From positions 124,001 to 188,000 of the forward strand of contig NZ_JHZC01000007.1 of the NCBI RefSeq assembly GCF_000621125.1: DNA of 64,000 bases. Direction: 5' to 3'. This DNA is from Maribacter antarcticus DSM 21422 (GTDB taxonomy: Bacteria > Bacteroidota > Bacteroidia > Flavobacteriales > Flavobacteriaceae). Positions within the stretch are counted from its first letter, which is position 1. Each line of letters begins with the position of its first letter. A program made the translations under genes and the position numbers. Below are positions 19,501 through 25,532 of the stretch, piece by piece. Under the pieces are notes generated by a model. That model did no database searches, was not told where the DNA came from, and saw only the letters and a program-made list of their open reading frames with translations.

Positions 19501-22109
19501 TTACCAATTTGGATACGAATTGTATTATTGATACAGTTCATACAATCGACGCTCCTGAGGAGATGCAGATTGTTGCCACAAAATTAACTGATGAGGAATG
19601 TTTGAATAATGGTGTGGACGACGGAAGCTTTAGTGTAGGCATAACCAACTATGCTGGCACGTATGGCTATCAGGTCTTTGATAACACGAATACTCTCGTT
19701 GCTGGTCTGTTTGGTAATGGTGATACAGCAAGTGCCTTACCTCCGATTACAAATTTACCAGGAGGTGTTTATTATGTTAGAATAACCCAAACACAGGCTC
19801 CTTTTTGTGTTGAAAACTCTAATGTGATTACCGTCTTGGCACCAGATGCACCAATAGCCCTTACTCCGGTTGAAGTGTTGGGCGTTAGTTGTGCTAATGA
19901 CCAAGGTAGTATATCCGTTATTCCAACGGGTGGAGAGGCGCCTTACAACATAGCTTGGAACAATGCAACAACGGGGCAATCCGGAACACAGGTTAATGTA
20001 TCGGCCTACGTTTTCAGTGATCTTGCTGCTGGAGACTATACGTTTACAATTACGGATGCCTTTAGCTGTACAGAAACTGCTGCTATCACTTTGGTACGGC
20101 CAGATGATATTATTGCAACCATAGCTGCAACGACACTTTCTTGCTTTGGAGATGATACGGCATCTGTTACCGCTACTGTAGCACCAAGAACTGCTGTTGC
20201 AACATATCAGTATCAATTGAATGTGTATTCGGATATGAGTGCTGCAGTTCCGTTGCAAACAACGCCAAGGCAAGCTTTGGACATATTTAACAACCTAGGA
20301 GCTGGCTACTATAGCATTACTGTTTTGGATGACCTTGGATGTAGTGTAGAGACCCTAAGAGTTCAAATTATACAGCCGACGGAAGTATTCGCCCAACTGT
20401 TTAGGACAGGGGAACTTACATGCACGAATCTGGCAGAACTAGAACTCAGGGCAGTAGGAGGAACAGGCCCTTATAGTTACAGCGAAGACGGAATTACATT
20501 CTTGTCAATGAATTTATTGAACGGTCCAAATACGCATGTATTCAGTAATATTTCCGCAGGTACATACAGATACTTTGTTAGAGACGCTTTTAATTGTTCT
20601 TCTATTATGTCCAACCAGATTACAGAAGACCCTATTATGCAATTGACTTTAACCGTTGATGCTGCTGCCGCTTTTGTAAATTGTGCAGGCGACAGTACGG
20701 CTGGTATTGTAGTATCCGCAGACGGGGGATTGGGCAACTATGAATATGCCTTATATACAGATAGCTCTTTGAGTGTAGCATCAAGAATTGTGGGGCCACA
20801 AACGCAAGGCGTGTTTAATGGATTAGCAGCAGGCACTTATTATGTAGCGGTAACAAGTGAAGATTGTACCGTAGCTCCTGTGGAAGCAGTTATTATTGAA
20901 CCTGTTCCCTTAAGCTATGTAGAAGATATCGTAAACATCTCTTGTTTTGGCGAAAATAATGGCAGCGTCACAGTTACCTTGAGTGGTGGTGCAGGAGGAT
21001 ATCAGTATGCTATTTCACCTAATTTGAATCAATTTGATAGCGTAAATACGTTTACGGATTTAAGCCCAGGTGATTATACGGTAATAGCGCAGGATGCGAA
21101 TGGTTGTTTTGAACAATTATTGTATACAATTACCGAACCTTCATTGCTTATGGTTACCGCAACACCTACCCCAGAGGTATGTGCGGGAAGTGCCGATGGT
21201 ACCATAACCTTAAATATTGGAGGAGGGGTTGCTCCTTATAGCACAAGTTTAAACTCGAATGCTGCTGCAGATTTTGTACAAGACCGAGTAGCGTTCTCTG
21301 GATTAGCAGGAGGTAATTACCTAGTATTTGTTAGGGACGCGAACGGCTGTGATACCAATGTTGTTATTGATATTACTCCAGGAGTAAACTTAAATGCAAC
21401 CATAACGCCTGTTTACGATTGTGATGGGGATACACCTGATAACTATGTGAACATTACTCTAGAGGACCAAACAGTATTAGGAGAGGTGTTGTACGCTTTG
21501 GACTCTACAGATTCAGCGGAGATGCAGTTGAATCCTGATTTTAGAAACACGGCTCCGGGCACACACTATATTGCCATGGCGCATTCTAATGGTTGTGTGC
21601 AGACTTTTGAGTTTGAAATAGAAGCTTTTGACCCATTGACCTTAATATTGGAACAGCCCGGTATCAATCAAATAACTGCGAATGTGCTTGGTGGTAGACC
21701 TGGTTACACGTATTATTTAGAAGACAGAGAAATGGGAGAAGAGAACGTATTTACCATCTATAGAACGGATACTTATCTAGTTACCGTGGTCGATGAAAAT
21801 GGTTGTGAAGTGCAAGCGAGTATTTTTGTGGAATTTATAGACGTAGAATTCCCCAACTTCTTTACCCCGGACGGGACAGGTCAAAATGATTTTTGGATAC
21901 CTAGAAACATGGAAATCTTTCCTGAAATACTAATCATAATATTTGATCGTTATGGTAGGGAGGTACACCGAATGAGTGCAAATGATTTAGGTTGGGACGG
22001 TTTATACAAAGAGTCCGAGCTACCTACTGGTGATTATTGGTATGCAGTGAGGCTCAACGGTGTTGAAGACAATAGAGAATTAATAGGACATTTCACATTA
22101 TATAGATAA
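7503..22109 (+). CDS. sprB: Giant SprB-like cell-surface adhesin (4868 aa), T9SS type B cargo
   Basis: Predicted mobile cell-surface adhesin of gliding motility. An ATG at 7503 precedes a good signal peptide (MNKFIPRAVLIIILFLGTLAGFSQ); a TTG three codons upstream is less likely. An N-terminal region of ~370 residues with many W/Y and D is followed by a DUF11-like module (~residues 385-510, VLEKRVEDIAG, LSFENIGNDDADN). From about residue 1075 come dozens of SprB-type repeats with the pattern GGxxPYxYSxDGG...F.xLxAGxYxVxVxDxxGC. A jelly-roll-like insert interrupts them at ~1298-1499. The C-terminus is a type B sorting domain (VEFPNFFTPDGTGQNDFW, IFDRYGRE, ending GHFTLYR). The stop overlaps the start of a SprF-like gene by one base (TAATG). 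The SprB assignment rests on architecture and this pairing, not on alignment. Confidence 0.88.
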   Translation: MNKFIPRAVLIIILFLGTLAGFSQEFTSFTRTYPSGDNFRYQTNIKGDLTFIANDIVNRDGGTTDTEPEDPYNETGSSSTYNDWFDIRYIDIDTDIDTFNSSSADFTFGQPDCNIIRYAALYWSATYVSNEDGTRSTDFDQVKFRVPGGAYIDVNADEVLYDGGVSADASMSGNSPYACYADVTAEVTALADPSGTYTVGNIRVSQGYVPGGVSGGWTLVIVYENPTLTGKLITTYDGFARVRNQNPILDIDYTGFTTIPSGPVRANIGAAALEGDNRITGDEMAIRAALNSGGSFYRIRNGLNPVDNFFNSNITLNGTPLLGRNPSSVNTLGYDTDLLNLPTNTIPNNETAATFRFTSTGDQYFPFFNSFNIEIIEPEIVLEKRVEDIAGNDITGLGVNLGQNLDYVLSFENIGNDDADNYTIRDVLPINVTLDEANMVLPSGVDPPVYDSATRTVLFTIPNNLVTVTSPVATIRMRVRVAENCYDFIDACTDLIQNVAYSTYQGIENSNQITDDPSVTDFDTCGFVTPGATNFLLDDLSDCNFRRTILLCGDNALLDAGDNFDTYVWVRDDNNNGELDATDTVLNDGDSDNDASTLLVTTPGTYIVDKIVADPCKGFKEIIDVERFGDSDVNPIIDFFNSSNSDADPTNDIQGEIVSCSVDGDLLPKIFLCGITDAQLLQVNIIDAQSIVWEQLDEDSCTSAGDDCANKNLTCIWNEVSTGNSFSANAEGKYRLVVTYQNGCFNRFYFNVFQNTLDIQYTSRDVVCDSDGNITVTNIGSGYGFQLIDVATNTIEVPFSANNGPVFNFTSNGAYRVEVTQLDNATGQPIDDACIFSTPEIGVLDRDVQVYITTTDANCNNQGTIQIDALDVFPNYSYELRADDGTPTPSAGSPDYYPVHPGGTLIDSETAQPVNTYTFTVNAGDYFVITRTEDDCLDVKSVRVNRIPDPTLSALTIADIGCSSGTIELTRTGGQGSPDFQYAIWSKDGVLLHDPGGSATEQEIVDNVDPNAYQNENVFTFGWRDTDNDTVDEYFPGEEGTYVFVILDANNCYAISNPTTINDVGLMTIDSVDEVQPACSGDANGQLTINVLGGIAPYQYSIDNGTTYQPTSSFVGLTAGPYELRVLDSSGCDVTLPYDLTEPFPLSASAGVVRDATCDPNGAEVRVTNVVGGTAPYEFSFDGGSTWGASSTELLAPGDYTVLVRDAFCSFPMNVTVEGLPAPPDVALTPEVDYNCDGSGTITASPSIAGYDYRYELDGVPNAPDPESNVFNNVAPGTYTVTTYYTSQTPPTPSLLLSEDFGVGNGTIPSPDTRGYAYEDQTTSTAGGGDTNRNINDFQYSVTNEIVAPFGAWISPNDHTNPSDLNGRFLVINVGTPSPGQIIYTKPINDIIPNRPLRISLHIFNLVISSSTILDPDLTIEIVDGGGTVIQSIRTGDIAKNTGPDDWVLFTTDFDPGANTTLDFVIRTEKIGNNGNDLALDDIQIFQAPEVCELFVETPVTVSPGQTFGGQVQNTTNVSCNGLTDGTITFQVENFDTVSGFEYSVDSGTNWIGSTTSPVTTGPVFGAGTQTILLRKANEITCTISITRGITEPVPLVATANTTTELTCTNGATITAAASGGSPGYVYQLEDGVGNVIGSFDFLNNGNNRIFSGLSEGDYTIRTRDLNSCEADTDLAVAPLNPVEFTTTPTVCYDGTNNATIQVDVTNGNGGYQFRINAGPWLTPTPVAATTYVFQNLSSGSYDIDVRDQNGCPLTLATQTVVINPALTLAATAPNISACDTDSDVTIIANGGDGNYTFAIVASGATPLDTDFNTTNPVIGFVAGNYDVYVRDNTGNTGYCSGSFPLTITQDAPINFTPTPIDVSCFGGADGAISVVMDSGGQAPFMYSIDNGVSYSTGTNFPNLIEGTYQVRIRDANLCESVVTAIVVDQPDELVAEALQTQDYTCIQLGQITVGSITPTIGGSGNYQYRINGGSWTVSTTGGHTFTDVSDGTYIIHVRDASATGCVITLAAVVIDALPIAPMVDYSVAYNCDGTGNVTITPFDNTFIYTLNGTTQGPGVAANMFDNIAVGIQTLRVEYSPDCFVDTSVSIQDGNAFEASITAFDNLDCNGDSTGSITIDAANYGAGGFQYNVNGSAFVGPFTSIQTITALNAQTHNIVVQDVNEPTSCTIPLSQVLTEPAAVQVNAAITTQFTCNNTGATITASTTGGTPTYQYQLEICDDADLSAPYNSIISVERTYQNSHIFTNVPASSVGESYVVRVRDTNNCEDVIDAAIIVTGPELIVFDTTPTACYTGNNDGSIVVNVTAGNSGYQFSLDGGPWRAPTPTTATTYTFEDLSNGTYTIEVRDQFGCPLVSNTQTVFLNPNLNATVDVVNISCVDGSLTVTAMGGDGNFVYAFMPTGNVPVFTDFGASNTFTVTAGNEGDYDVYVWDNNGVDPHCTFMVTETVAPAVALAYTATPADPQCYNGTGSIAVNITSGDSPYTIELIDLDNGGAANQTSTNVVATVQNYFNLPVGNYTTIITDANGCDVTQTPITIVNPDELTADIEGIAPVNCDPDPNMYGFRFINYPMTLGALEFSADGGANWQTSDTFIGAAFASGTEVEPSIRTVSGAVQLCRTDLLRYTIPYPLDDLDISISAIIVDCNDLQVTVQGTEGFGPYEYTYTEDPVNFNPATATWQPGGALDPAGNTVPVGEGRYIFTGLVPGRTYVFYVRDSSPCVRQSSQNVNMLAPPPVQISADVTPTCDGVTNGQITYTVTETNPGELGGSFSWDFYRLDDVGPIGPPVLVSSGTETGFISGDSFVVPAPATLSEGDYFVEISSGAPNNCIIGSENIRLEQLNPITFTPSVLAHITCANPGLIEIQNPQGGGGTYTYTLSSLNFSSNIVTTANPIEVPIGHLVDATATPFNVLVEIADQYNCPVTTLPSHTISMDISQSPTVTSVTTNCATPFGITVNASGGTGTYLYSINGGINYVDNGGVFNNVPVGAYVISIIDANGCTAADSAEIYPTLQASAIITKTLDCTITPDAIISISATDGSGLYDYEIDGPGINDQLRTVLPSPGNTEDWSTAVAGTYTVLVYDNNRPTCPARSFTVEVPARLEPLVDIINSTPVSCIGYSDGTITISAVDNAIGPYTFEITSLDGAPTSISPTSTANTSATFTGLVATAGVGYIVTITADAANACSTTSAPIVIAEPAAIAVTMNASIEFGCTVGNNANNASISVQSVTGGSNTFVRYQFFNNLDLVTPLQDGSNDTYIEINTVGGNYTIVVFDDNGCQGTAAATIAPFDEQLPATVTVDQVISCIAGENITINAFGTLTDSTTPAGLANYEFRLLPSAFGPSNVFTGLPAGTHTFEVRNINTNCVVSLSHTVGQPNNFEVTSTVENVVCDGTDGSVSFTINDSITSYTGGFSWQIYNSQGTAAIGDDIIIVSANGTSANVGPTTPFALGEGEYRVDIVQDSNPNCTITDFFTVAGPNGPITGNTQVEPITCALNDGVIEIIDVQGGWGTFTYFVAPGTDPAPLAGSFVTNPRFTGLSGVATPGTDYQVWIKDQNDCMQRLPDVTLSNLEPIAADLRVNQGNCTDFSGEIEVISVTGGQGSNYTFQLLLNGSVFGAPQPTTIFSGLGAGSYDVRITDQLACSVTTTAIILYDVIAPRADIIKTIDCNSGGEIRITQSGGSGTFDYTVTFPDASTPQPAVLAMASATFTNLTMVGDYVFTVTDIATGHTCSTTVTQRLEDSVLPNISIDTFTDATCNGADDGTISVNASPDNGIGPYTFTIISGPGSTAVFPVVASSNTNAMAVFTGLEATVAGITYTIRVASPNGCTRDITQVITEPNVISNFTITTEQFACTVGNNANTASISVDLLSLSGGSNNFVRYLFVNTTTGVTVQNGANSNYIETNYAGGAYEITAFDDNGCASPVVTENIDPFIEISDPTVTTLLELTCNPGNDSQIQVGITVNPSSAAPNLEYMLNGINVIYTSTNATGLFTGLGAGNYSVTITNLDTNCIIDTVHTIDAPEEMQIVATKLTDEECLNNGVDDGSFSVGITNYAGTYGYQVFDNTNTLVAGLFGNGDTASALPPITNLPGGVYYVRITQTQAPFCVENSNVITVLAPDAPIALTPVEVLGVSCANDQGSISVIPTGGEAPYNIAWNNATTGQSGTQVNVSAYVFSDLAAGDYTFTITDAFSCTETAAITLVRPDDIIATIAATTLSCFGDDTASVTATVAPRTAVATYQYQLNVYSDMSAAVPLQTTPRQALDIFNNLGAGYYSITVLDDLGCSVETLRVQIIQPTEVFAQLFRTGELTCTNLAELELRAVGGTGPYSYSEDGITFLSMNLLNGPNTHVFSNISAGTYRYFVRDAFNCSSIMSNQITEDPIMQLTLTVDAAAAFVNCAGDSTAGIVVSADGGLGNYEYALYTDSSLSVASRIVGPQTQGVFNGLAAGTYYVAVTSEDCTVAPVEAVIIEPVPLSYVEDIVNISCFGENNGSVTVTLSGGAGGYQYAISPNLNQFDSVNTFTDLSPGDYTVIAQDANGCFEQLLYTITEPSLLMVTATPTPEVCAGSADGTITLNIGGGVAPYSTSLNSNAAADFVQDRVAFSGLAGGNYLVFVRDANGCDTNVVIDITPGVNLNATITPVYDCDGDTPDNYVNITLEDQTVLGEVLYALDSTDSAEMQLNPDFRNTAPGTHYIAMAHSNGCVQTFEFEIEAFDPLTLILEQPGINQITANVLGGRPGYTYYLEDREMGEENVFTIYRTDTYLVTVVDENGCEVQASIFVEFIDVEFPNFFTPDGTGQNDFWIPRNMEIFPEILIIIFDRYGREVHRMSANDLGWDGLYKESELPTGDYWYAVRLNGVEDNRELIGHFTLYR
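12040..15130 (+). repeat. Block duplication inside the adhesin gene (period about 1.77 kb)
   Basis: The protein encoded from ~12.04 kb and that from ~13.80 kb repeat the same ordered series of diverged SprB modules. Marker pairs are TELTCTNGATITAAASGG / TQFTCNNTGATITASTTGG, PTVCYDGTNNATIQVDV / PTACYTGNNDGSIVVNV, and the GYQF...GPW...TPT-ATTY stretches. Copies lie ~1.76-1.80 kb apart. They are diverged, so this is an old duplication of a multi-module block. Confidence 0.75.
15700..20640 (+). repeat. Higher-order repeat of about 1.92 kb, two clear copies and one partial
   Basis: Ordered marker segments recur at ~1.92-1.93 kb spacing. FGCTVGNNANNASISV near 17.13 kb pairs with FACTVGNNANTASISV near 19.05 kb. 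DGTITISAVDNAIGPYTF near 16.86 kb pairs with DGTISVNASPDNGIGPYTF near 18.78 kb. A third series of modules opening with TCDG / VCDG / ECLN occurs near 15.73, 17.66 and 19.60 kb. The first copy is recognisable only in part. Confidence 0.75.
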
Positions 22110-23071
22110 TGCTTAACCTAAAGAATATGCTTAGAAAATTATTGGTGCTTGCTCTATTTATAGGAGCTTTTGCGCTAAGAGGTCAAGAACTTACGATTCC
22201 TCAGTTATCCCAATACCTGGCAGACAACCCTTTTGTGATGTCCCCTACCTATGCAGGTATCGGGGATCATGTAAAAATCAGGATAAACGGTCTTACGCAA
22301 TGGGTTGGTGTTAAAGATGCCCCAGACACCCAATCTTTGGCAGCCGATATGCGGGTAGGTGAAAAATCTGGTGTCGGCGCCTTACTTTATAATGATAGTA
22401 ACGGACAGACCAAGCAGCGTGGTGCCCGAATTTCTTTTGCCCACCACTTAACCTTGGATCGCTACGATGATGAGTTTTTATCTTTCGGCATCTCATATAA
22501 TTTTAATCAGTTTAGAATCGATATAGAAAACTTTGATGCTTTGGATCCAAGTGTAACGGATGACAGGGCTACTACCAACCACAATTTTGATGTTGGTCTA
22601 CTTTATCGTTATGACAAATTTTATATCAGTGCAAATGCATCAAACCTGTTAGAAAAAGATTTAACAAAATTCAACCCAATCTTTGAACCAAACACATTAC
22701 GTAATTATTATTTGTACACAGGATATCGATATAGCAAAAGTAAAAACAGCAACTTGGAGATAGAGCCTTCGGTTTTCTTTCAGCTTTTTGAAAGTGATGG
22801 TAGATCGGTAACGGATTTGAACGTAAAGTTTCGCTGGTACGATTTTGAAGATTATTACTATGCTGGGCTAACATATCGTTTTTTAAATGACCAGATTGGA
22901 GACCCCTTGTACATAGCACCGATCGTAGGTCTTAAAAAGGATAATTTTTATTTTGGTTATTCCTATCAAGTTATTTTAAACGAAATTTTAGGTTATAGTA
23001 GCGGTACCCATGTGGTCACTTTAGGGGTAGATCTTTTCCAGGGGATAAGTAATTGTAGGTGTACCTATTAG
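22109..23071 (+). CDS. sprF: PorP/SprF-family T9SS outer-membrane protein
   Basis: 320 residues with a signal peptide (MLRKLLVLALFIGAFALRGQ) and the PorP/SprF hallmarks: YLADNPFVMSPTYAGIG near the N-terminus, RINGLTQWVG, then GVGALLYND and a beta-rich barrel ending in GVDLF. In F. johnsoniae, SprF is required for secretion of SprB. Its translational coupling here (a 1-base TAATG overlap with the adhesin stop) supports the same cognate role. An in-frame ATG six codons further in could be the true start. It lacks the C-terminal extension of the other PorP-type protein in this window. Confidence 0.88.
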   Translation: MLNLKNMLRKLLVLALFIGAFALRGQELTIPQLSQYLADNPFVMSPTYAGIGDHVKIRINGLTQWVGVKDAPDTQSLAADMRVGEKSGVGALLYNDSNGQTKQRGARISFAHHLTLDRYDDEFLSFGISYNFNQFRIDIENFDALDPSVTDDRATTNHNFDVGLLYRYDKFYISANASNLLEKDLTKFNPIFEPNTLRNYYLYTGYRYSKSKNSNLEIEPSVFFQLFESDGRSVTDLNVKFRWYDFEDYYYAGLTYRFLNDQIGDPLYIAPIVGLKKDNFYFGYSYQVILNEILGYSSGTHVVTLGVDLFQGISNCRCTY

Positions 23072-23089
23072 ATTTTGGATGTTTTATCT

Positions 23090-23097
23090 TAGTTTTG
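23090..23097 (+). promoter_or_regulatory. Putative -7 promoter box of folB
   Basis: TAGTTTTG matches TAnnTTTG and lies 19 nt before the folB ATG. No good -33 TTG is present at 17-23 bp. Confidence 0.35.
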
Positions 23098-23116
23098 CCA
23101 AAATTTTAAGCTATTC

Positions 23117-23473
23117 ATGGGAACCGTACATGTTGAAAATATTAAGGTTTATGCCCGCCATGGCTGCCTTCCAGAAGAAACTATCATAGGTAGCGACTAT
23201 CTTGTAACGATTCAAGTCAAAACCAATCTTTCCAGAGCGGCGGTAAGCGATAACTTGGCCGACACCGTAGATTACGTTCACATCAACAAAATAGTAGAGG
23301 AAGAGATGGCTGTGCCATCCAAACTGTTAGAGCATGTAGCCAAAAGAATAGGTGACAGGCTTTTTAATGAAATCCCAATGGTTAAAAAATCAAAAATATC
23401 GGTCTCTAAAATAAACCCTCCAATGAACGGAGATGTAGAAAAAGTAACGATTGTTCTAAAGTCGAAAAGATGA
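23117..23473 (+). CDS. folB: Dihydroneopterin aldolase
   Basis: 118 residues, the normal FolB length. It cleaves 7,8-dihydroneopterin to 6-hydroxymethyl-dihydropterin and glycolaldehyde in folate synthesis, in the cytoplasm. Family features seen are VHVENIKVYARHGCLPEE at the N-terminus (with the pterin-binding segment), the VDYVHINKIVEEE stretch with the conserved Y, LLEHVAKRI containing the conserved glutamate, and the terminal basic beta-strand (KVTIVLKSKR). It appears to be a monocistronic gene upstream of the tRNA-Cys gene, with its own -7 box. Confidence 0.93.
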   Translation: MGTVHVENIKVYARHGCLPEETIIGSDYLVTIQVKTNLSRAAVSDNLADTVDYVHINKIVEEEMAVPSKLLEHVAKRIGDRLFNEIPMVKKSKISVSKINPPMNGDVEKVTIVLKSKR

Positions 23474-23485
23474 GGATTATATCTT

Positions 23486-23516
23486 TTTGAAATCTTGAAA
23501 TAAGGCATTACCTTTA
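23486..23516 (+). promoter_or_regulatory. Promoter of the tRNA-Cys gene
   Basis: TTTG at 23486-23489, a 19-bp spacer, and TACCTTTA at 23509-23516 (one mismatch to TAnnTTTG). Transcription would begin a few bases before the mature tRNA 5' end at 23529. Confidence 0.6.
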
Positions 23517-23528
23517 CAATCACATTTT

Positions 23529-23599
23529 GGCATCGTGGCCGAGTGGCTAGGCGCAGCTCTGCAAAAGCTTGTACAACGGTTCGAATCCGTTCGATGCCT
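23529..23599 (+). tRNA. tRNA-Cys (anticodon GCA)
   Basis: A full cloverleaf folds by hand. The acceptor stem GGCATCG pairs with CGATGCC, the D stem is GCC/GGC, and the anticodon arm has loop CTGCAAA with anticodon GCA. The T stem AACGG/CCGTT has loop TTCGAAT. The discriminator base is T, which is the identity base expected for tRNA-Cys. The 3' CCA is not encoded. The first anticodon-stem pair (C-T) is mismatched, the rest pair. A terminator follows directly. Confidence 0.95.
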
Positions 23600-23604
23600 C
23601 AAAA

Positions 23605-23635
23605 AAACCCTTCCTTATGGAGGGGTTTTTGTTTT
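23605..23635 (+). terminator. Rho-independent terminator after tRNA-Cys
   Basis: A 10-bp stem AAACCCTTCC / GGAGGGGTTT (one T-G wobble) with a TTAT loop, followed by TTGTTTT, beginning 6 nt after the tRNA discriminator base. Confidence 0.85.
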
Positions 23636-23804
23636 ACTGATATTCTGTACAGCGGTTTCCCCGAGACTTCAGGGCGCTCGTTGCCTTTAAGACCAACCTT
23701 TTTTATCGATTTTATCTGGTGCAATGCAGAGGTAGGACGACTTTCTGATTGTTAAAAAGTGACATAAACGGTATTTTATATACCTAGCTACAGTACATAT
23801 GCTA

Positions 23805-24203
23805 TTACATCTGCAAAAGAAAAACCAAGAAAATAGTGGGAATAAAATATACTGCAATCGTTCGAGCACCTTCGTAGTTCTTTGCAATCCGCTGACCGAA
23901 CAACAACATAAGTAGCGCAATACTGGACAGTATTGCACCATAGAGTGCCAAGGTTGGGTCTTGCGACAGTAAAAGCTGAAAGACACCTAGAAGACAAAGA
24001 ACTCCGGCAATAACTTCCGTTACGAGTACAGTGCCTAATAGTAGTGGAACCATATTCTTAAAAGGAGTTTCGGAAAAATGCCCCGTTAACCAACCTAGAT
24101 TTCCTTTCCAGTCTGTAATTTTATCAATACCACTTTGTAAGAAGGTAATGATAAGAAATAGTAGTAATAAAATCTCTGTGGCGTGGGTAAGAAAGTTTTC
24201 CAT
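23805..24203 (-). CDS. DoxX-like small membrane protein
   Basis: 132 residues with four predicted membrane helices: residues ~8-25, ~50-72, ~80-105 and ~112-131. The first helix ends in FLQSGIDKITDW, a segment typical of DoxX-family proteins, and a WLTGHFSETPF loop follows. The family's biochemical role in this lineage is not settled. It starts 22 bp downstream of holB on the same strand and is probably co-transcribed with it. About 170 bp between its stop and the tRNA terminator hold nothing recognisable. Confidence 0.7.
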   Translation of the reverse strand: MENFLTHATEILLLLFLIITFLQSGIDKITDWKGNLGWLTGHFSETPFKNMVPLLLGTVLVTEVIAGVLCLLGVFQLLLSQDPTLALYGAILSSIALLMLLFGQRIAKNYEGARTIAVYFIPTIFLVFLLQM

Positions 24204-24225
24204 AACGAATTGATTTTTAAAACAA

Positions 24226-25404
24226 TTAAACAGGTGTATTTTTATGTTGTAAGGGACTCTTTTTTTTATGCAGTAGCCTAGTCAACTTAATGGATAGGTC
24301 GGTAAAGATAATTTTAGCATTACCGTTTCTTTCGACATGATATATCGCATTCTCAAGCTCTTCAACAATAGGGAGAATATTATTTTCATGTACGAACGGC
24401 GCAAATTTTTTCAATTGAAAACCATCTACATGTATTTTCATATATGCAAGTTTCTCAGCGCCATAGTTTAGCAGTAATGCCTGGCGCATTACTATAATAC
24501 AGTAGTGTAAAAATTTTTTTTGTGTTTCCCTTCCTGTTTTGGCCAGCTCTTCGCTCCAAAGAATCAGTTCATGAATGGCCGCCTTATTGCCTTTTGCCTT
24601 AAACGCACTTCGTACCCATTGTACGAACCATTTTTCAAACACTAAGTCTTCAGAATCGTTATGAAACAGGTCTAAGGCTTTATTAAAATTGCCATTTGCT
24701 TCATGGGCCACGCGCATCGCCTCTTCTTTTGTGGCACCTTTATCGATTAAACCAGTAACTATGGCTTCTTCTGCCAACGGAGGAAAATGCAATACTTGGC
24801 AGCGCGACTTTATGGTTTGGATGATTTGTTCTTCATCTTGGCAAAGCAGCAAAAAGATTGTCTTATCTGGTGGCTCCTCTATCAGTTTTAGGAGCTTGTT
24901 TGAAGCGGCGGTGTTCATTCGCTCTGCCATCCAGATGACCATCACTTTGTAACCACCTTCATAGGACTTCAAGGAAAGCTTTTTTAAAACTGCCTGAGCT
25001 TCGTCTACCCCTATCTGTCCCTGTTTTTTTTCAATTTCTATGAGCCTATACCAATCAAAAAGGTTTCCGTATGGTTGTTCGGTCATAAAATTGCGCCATT
25101 CCTGAATATAATTGTCGCTTACTGCACGTGTTTTTGCTTTCTCCGAGTTTGCAACCGGAAAAGCAAAATGCATGTCTGGGTGCGAAAAAGAATTGAACTT
25201 TAGATTACATGCTACTTCCCCTCCTTCATTTTCACTATCCGAGTTATTGCAAATTACATATTGTGCATAGGCCAAGGCCATAGGTAAAAGACCTGACCCT
25301 TCTGGTCCTACGAATAATTGGGCATGTGCTATCCTGCCGGCATCGGCACTCAAAGTCAAATGATTCTTAATGTGGGAAAGTCCTAAAATATTTTTGAAAA
25401 GCAT
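24226..25404 (-). CDS. holB: DNA polymerase III delta' subunit (clamp-loader subunit)
   Basis: 392 residues. An AAA+ fold of the HolB/DnaX type begins NILGLSHIKNHLTLSADAGRIAHAQLFVGPEGSG; the P-loop position reads GPEGSG without GKT/S, as expected for the non-ATP-binding delta' subunit. Further family features are QGQIGVDEAQAVLKKLSLKSYEGGYKVMVIW, then NKLLKLIEEPPDKTIFLLL and the SRC motif (IKSRCQVLHFPPL). The C-terminal ~150 residues are helical, as in the clamp-loader collar. It is divergent from pgk, and a -7 box lies only 5 nt before its ATG. Confidence 0.9.
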   Translation of the reverse strand: MLFKNILGLSHIKNHLTLSADAGRIAHAQLFVGPEGSGLLPMALAYAQYVICNNSDSENEGGEVACNLKFNSFSHPDMHFAFPVANSEKAKTRAVSDNYIQEWRNFMTEQPYGNLFDWYRLIEIEKKQGQIGVDEAQAVLKKLSLKSYEGGYKVMVIWMAERMNTAASNKLLKLIEEPPDKTIFLLLCQDEEQIIQTIKSRCQVLHFPPLAEEAIVTGLIDKGATKEEAMRVAHEANGNFNKALDLFHNDSEDLVFEKWFVQWVRSAFKAKGNKAAIHELILWSEELAKTGRETQKKFLHYCIIVMRQALLLNYGAEKLAYMKIHVDGFQLKKFAPFVHENNILPIVEELENAIYHVERNGNAKIIFTDLSIKLTRLLHKKKSPLQHKNTPV

Positions 25405-25409
25405 ACTTT

Positions 25410-25417
25410 CAAATATA
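25410..25417 (-). promoter_or_regulatory. -7 promoter box of holB immediately before the start codon
   Basis: On the minus strand this reads TATATTTG, an exact TAnnTTTG match, separated from the holB ATG by only 5 nt. With the usual geometry the transcript would begin at or next to the A of the ATG. No -33 TTG was found. Confidence 0.45.
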
Positions 25418-25476
25418 GGTGTTTTTAAAGCAGTAGGGAATAACCATTTTAGGCTTTAAATTTACGTTAAGAGAGT

Positions 25477-25507
25477 TTTATACCCATCCTATTAATCTCT
25501 ACATTTG
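25477..25507 (+). promoter_or_regulatory. Promoter of pgk
   Basis: TTTA at 25477-25480 (near-match to the -33 TTTG), a 19-bp spacer, then TACATTTG at 25500-25507 (exact -7 match), 25 nt before the pgk ATG. Confidence 0.6.
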
Positions 25508-25532
25508 TGCCTTATTTGAAAAGCAGAATCTT

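Noticed and set aside
19755-20273. 172-codon antisense open frame within the adhesin gene.
   Set aside because: It is a reverse-frame shadow of the repetitive coding sequence, rich in C/R/S, with no independent support.
7503-22109. Tandem repeats that might be a CRISPR array.
   Set aside because: The repeats are long, diverged and in-frame protein modules, not short identical repeats with spacers.
23529-23640. tRNA-Cys 3' end as an integration (att) site.
   Set aside because: No integrase, no direct repeat of the tRNA end and no foreign genes next to it.
23543-23755. Open frame running over the tRNA-Cys gene and its terminator.
   Set aside because: It overlaps a tRNA and a hairpin, and its translated sequence has no family character.
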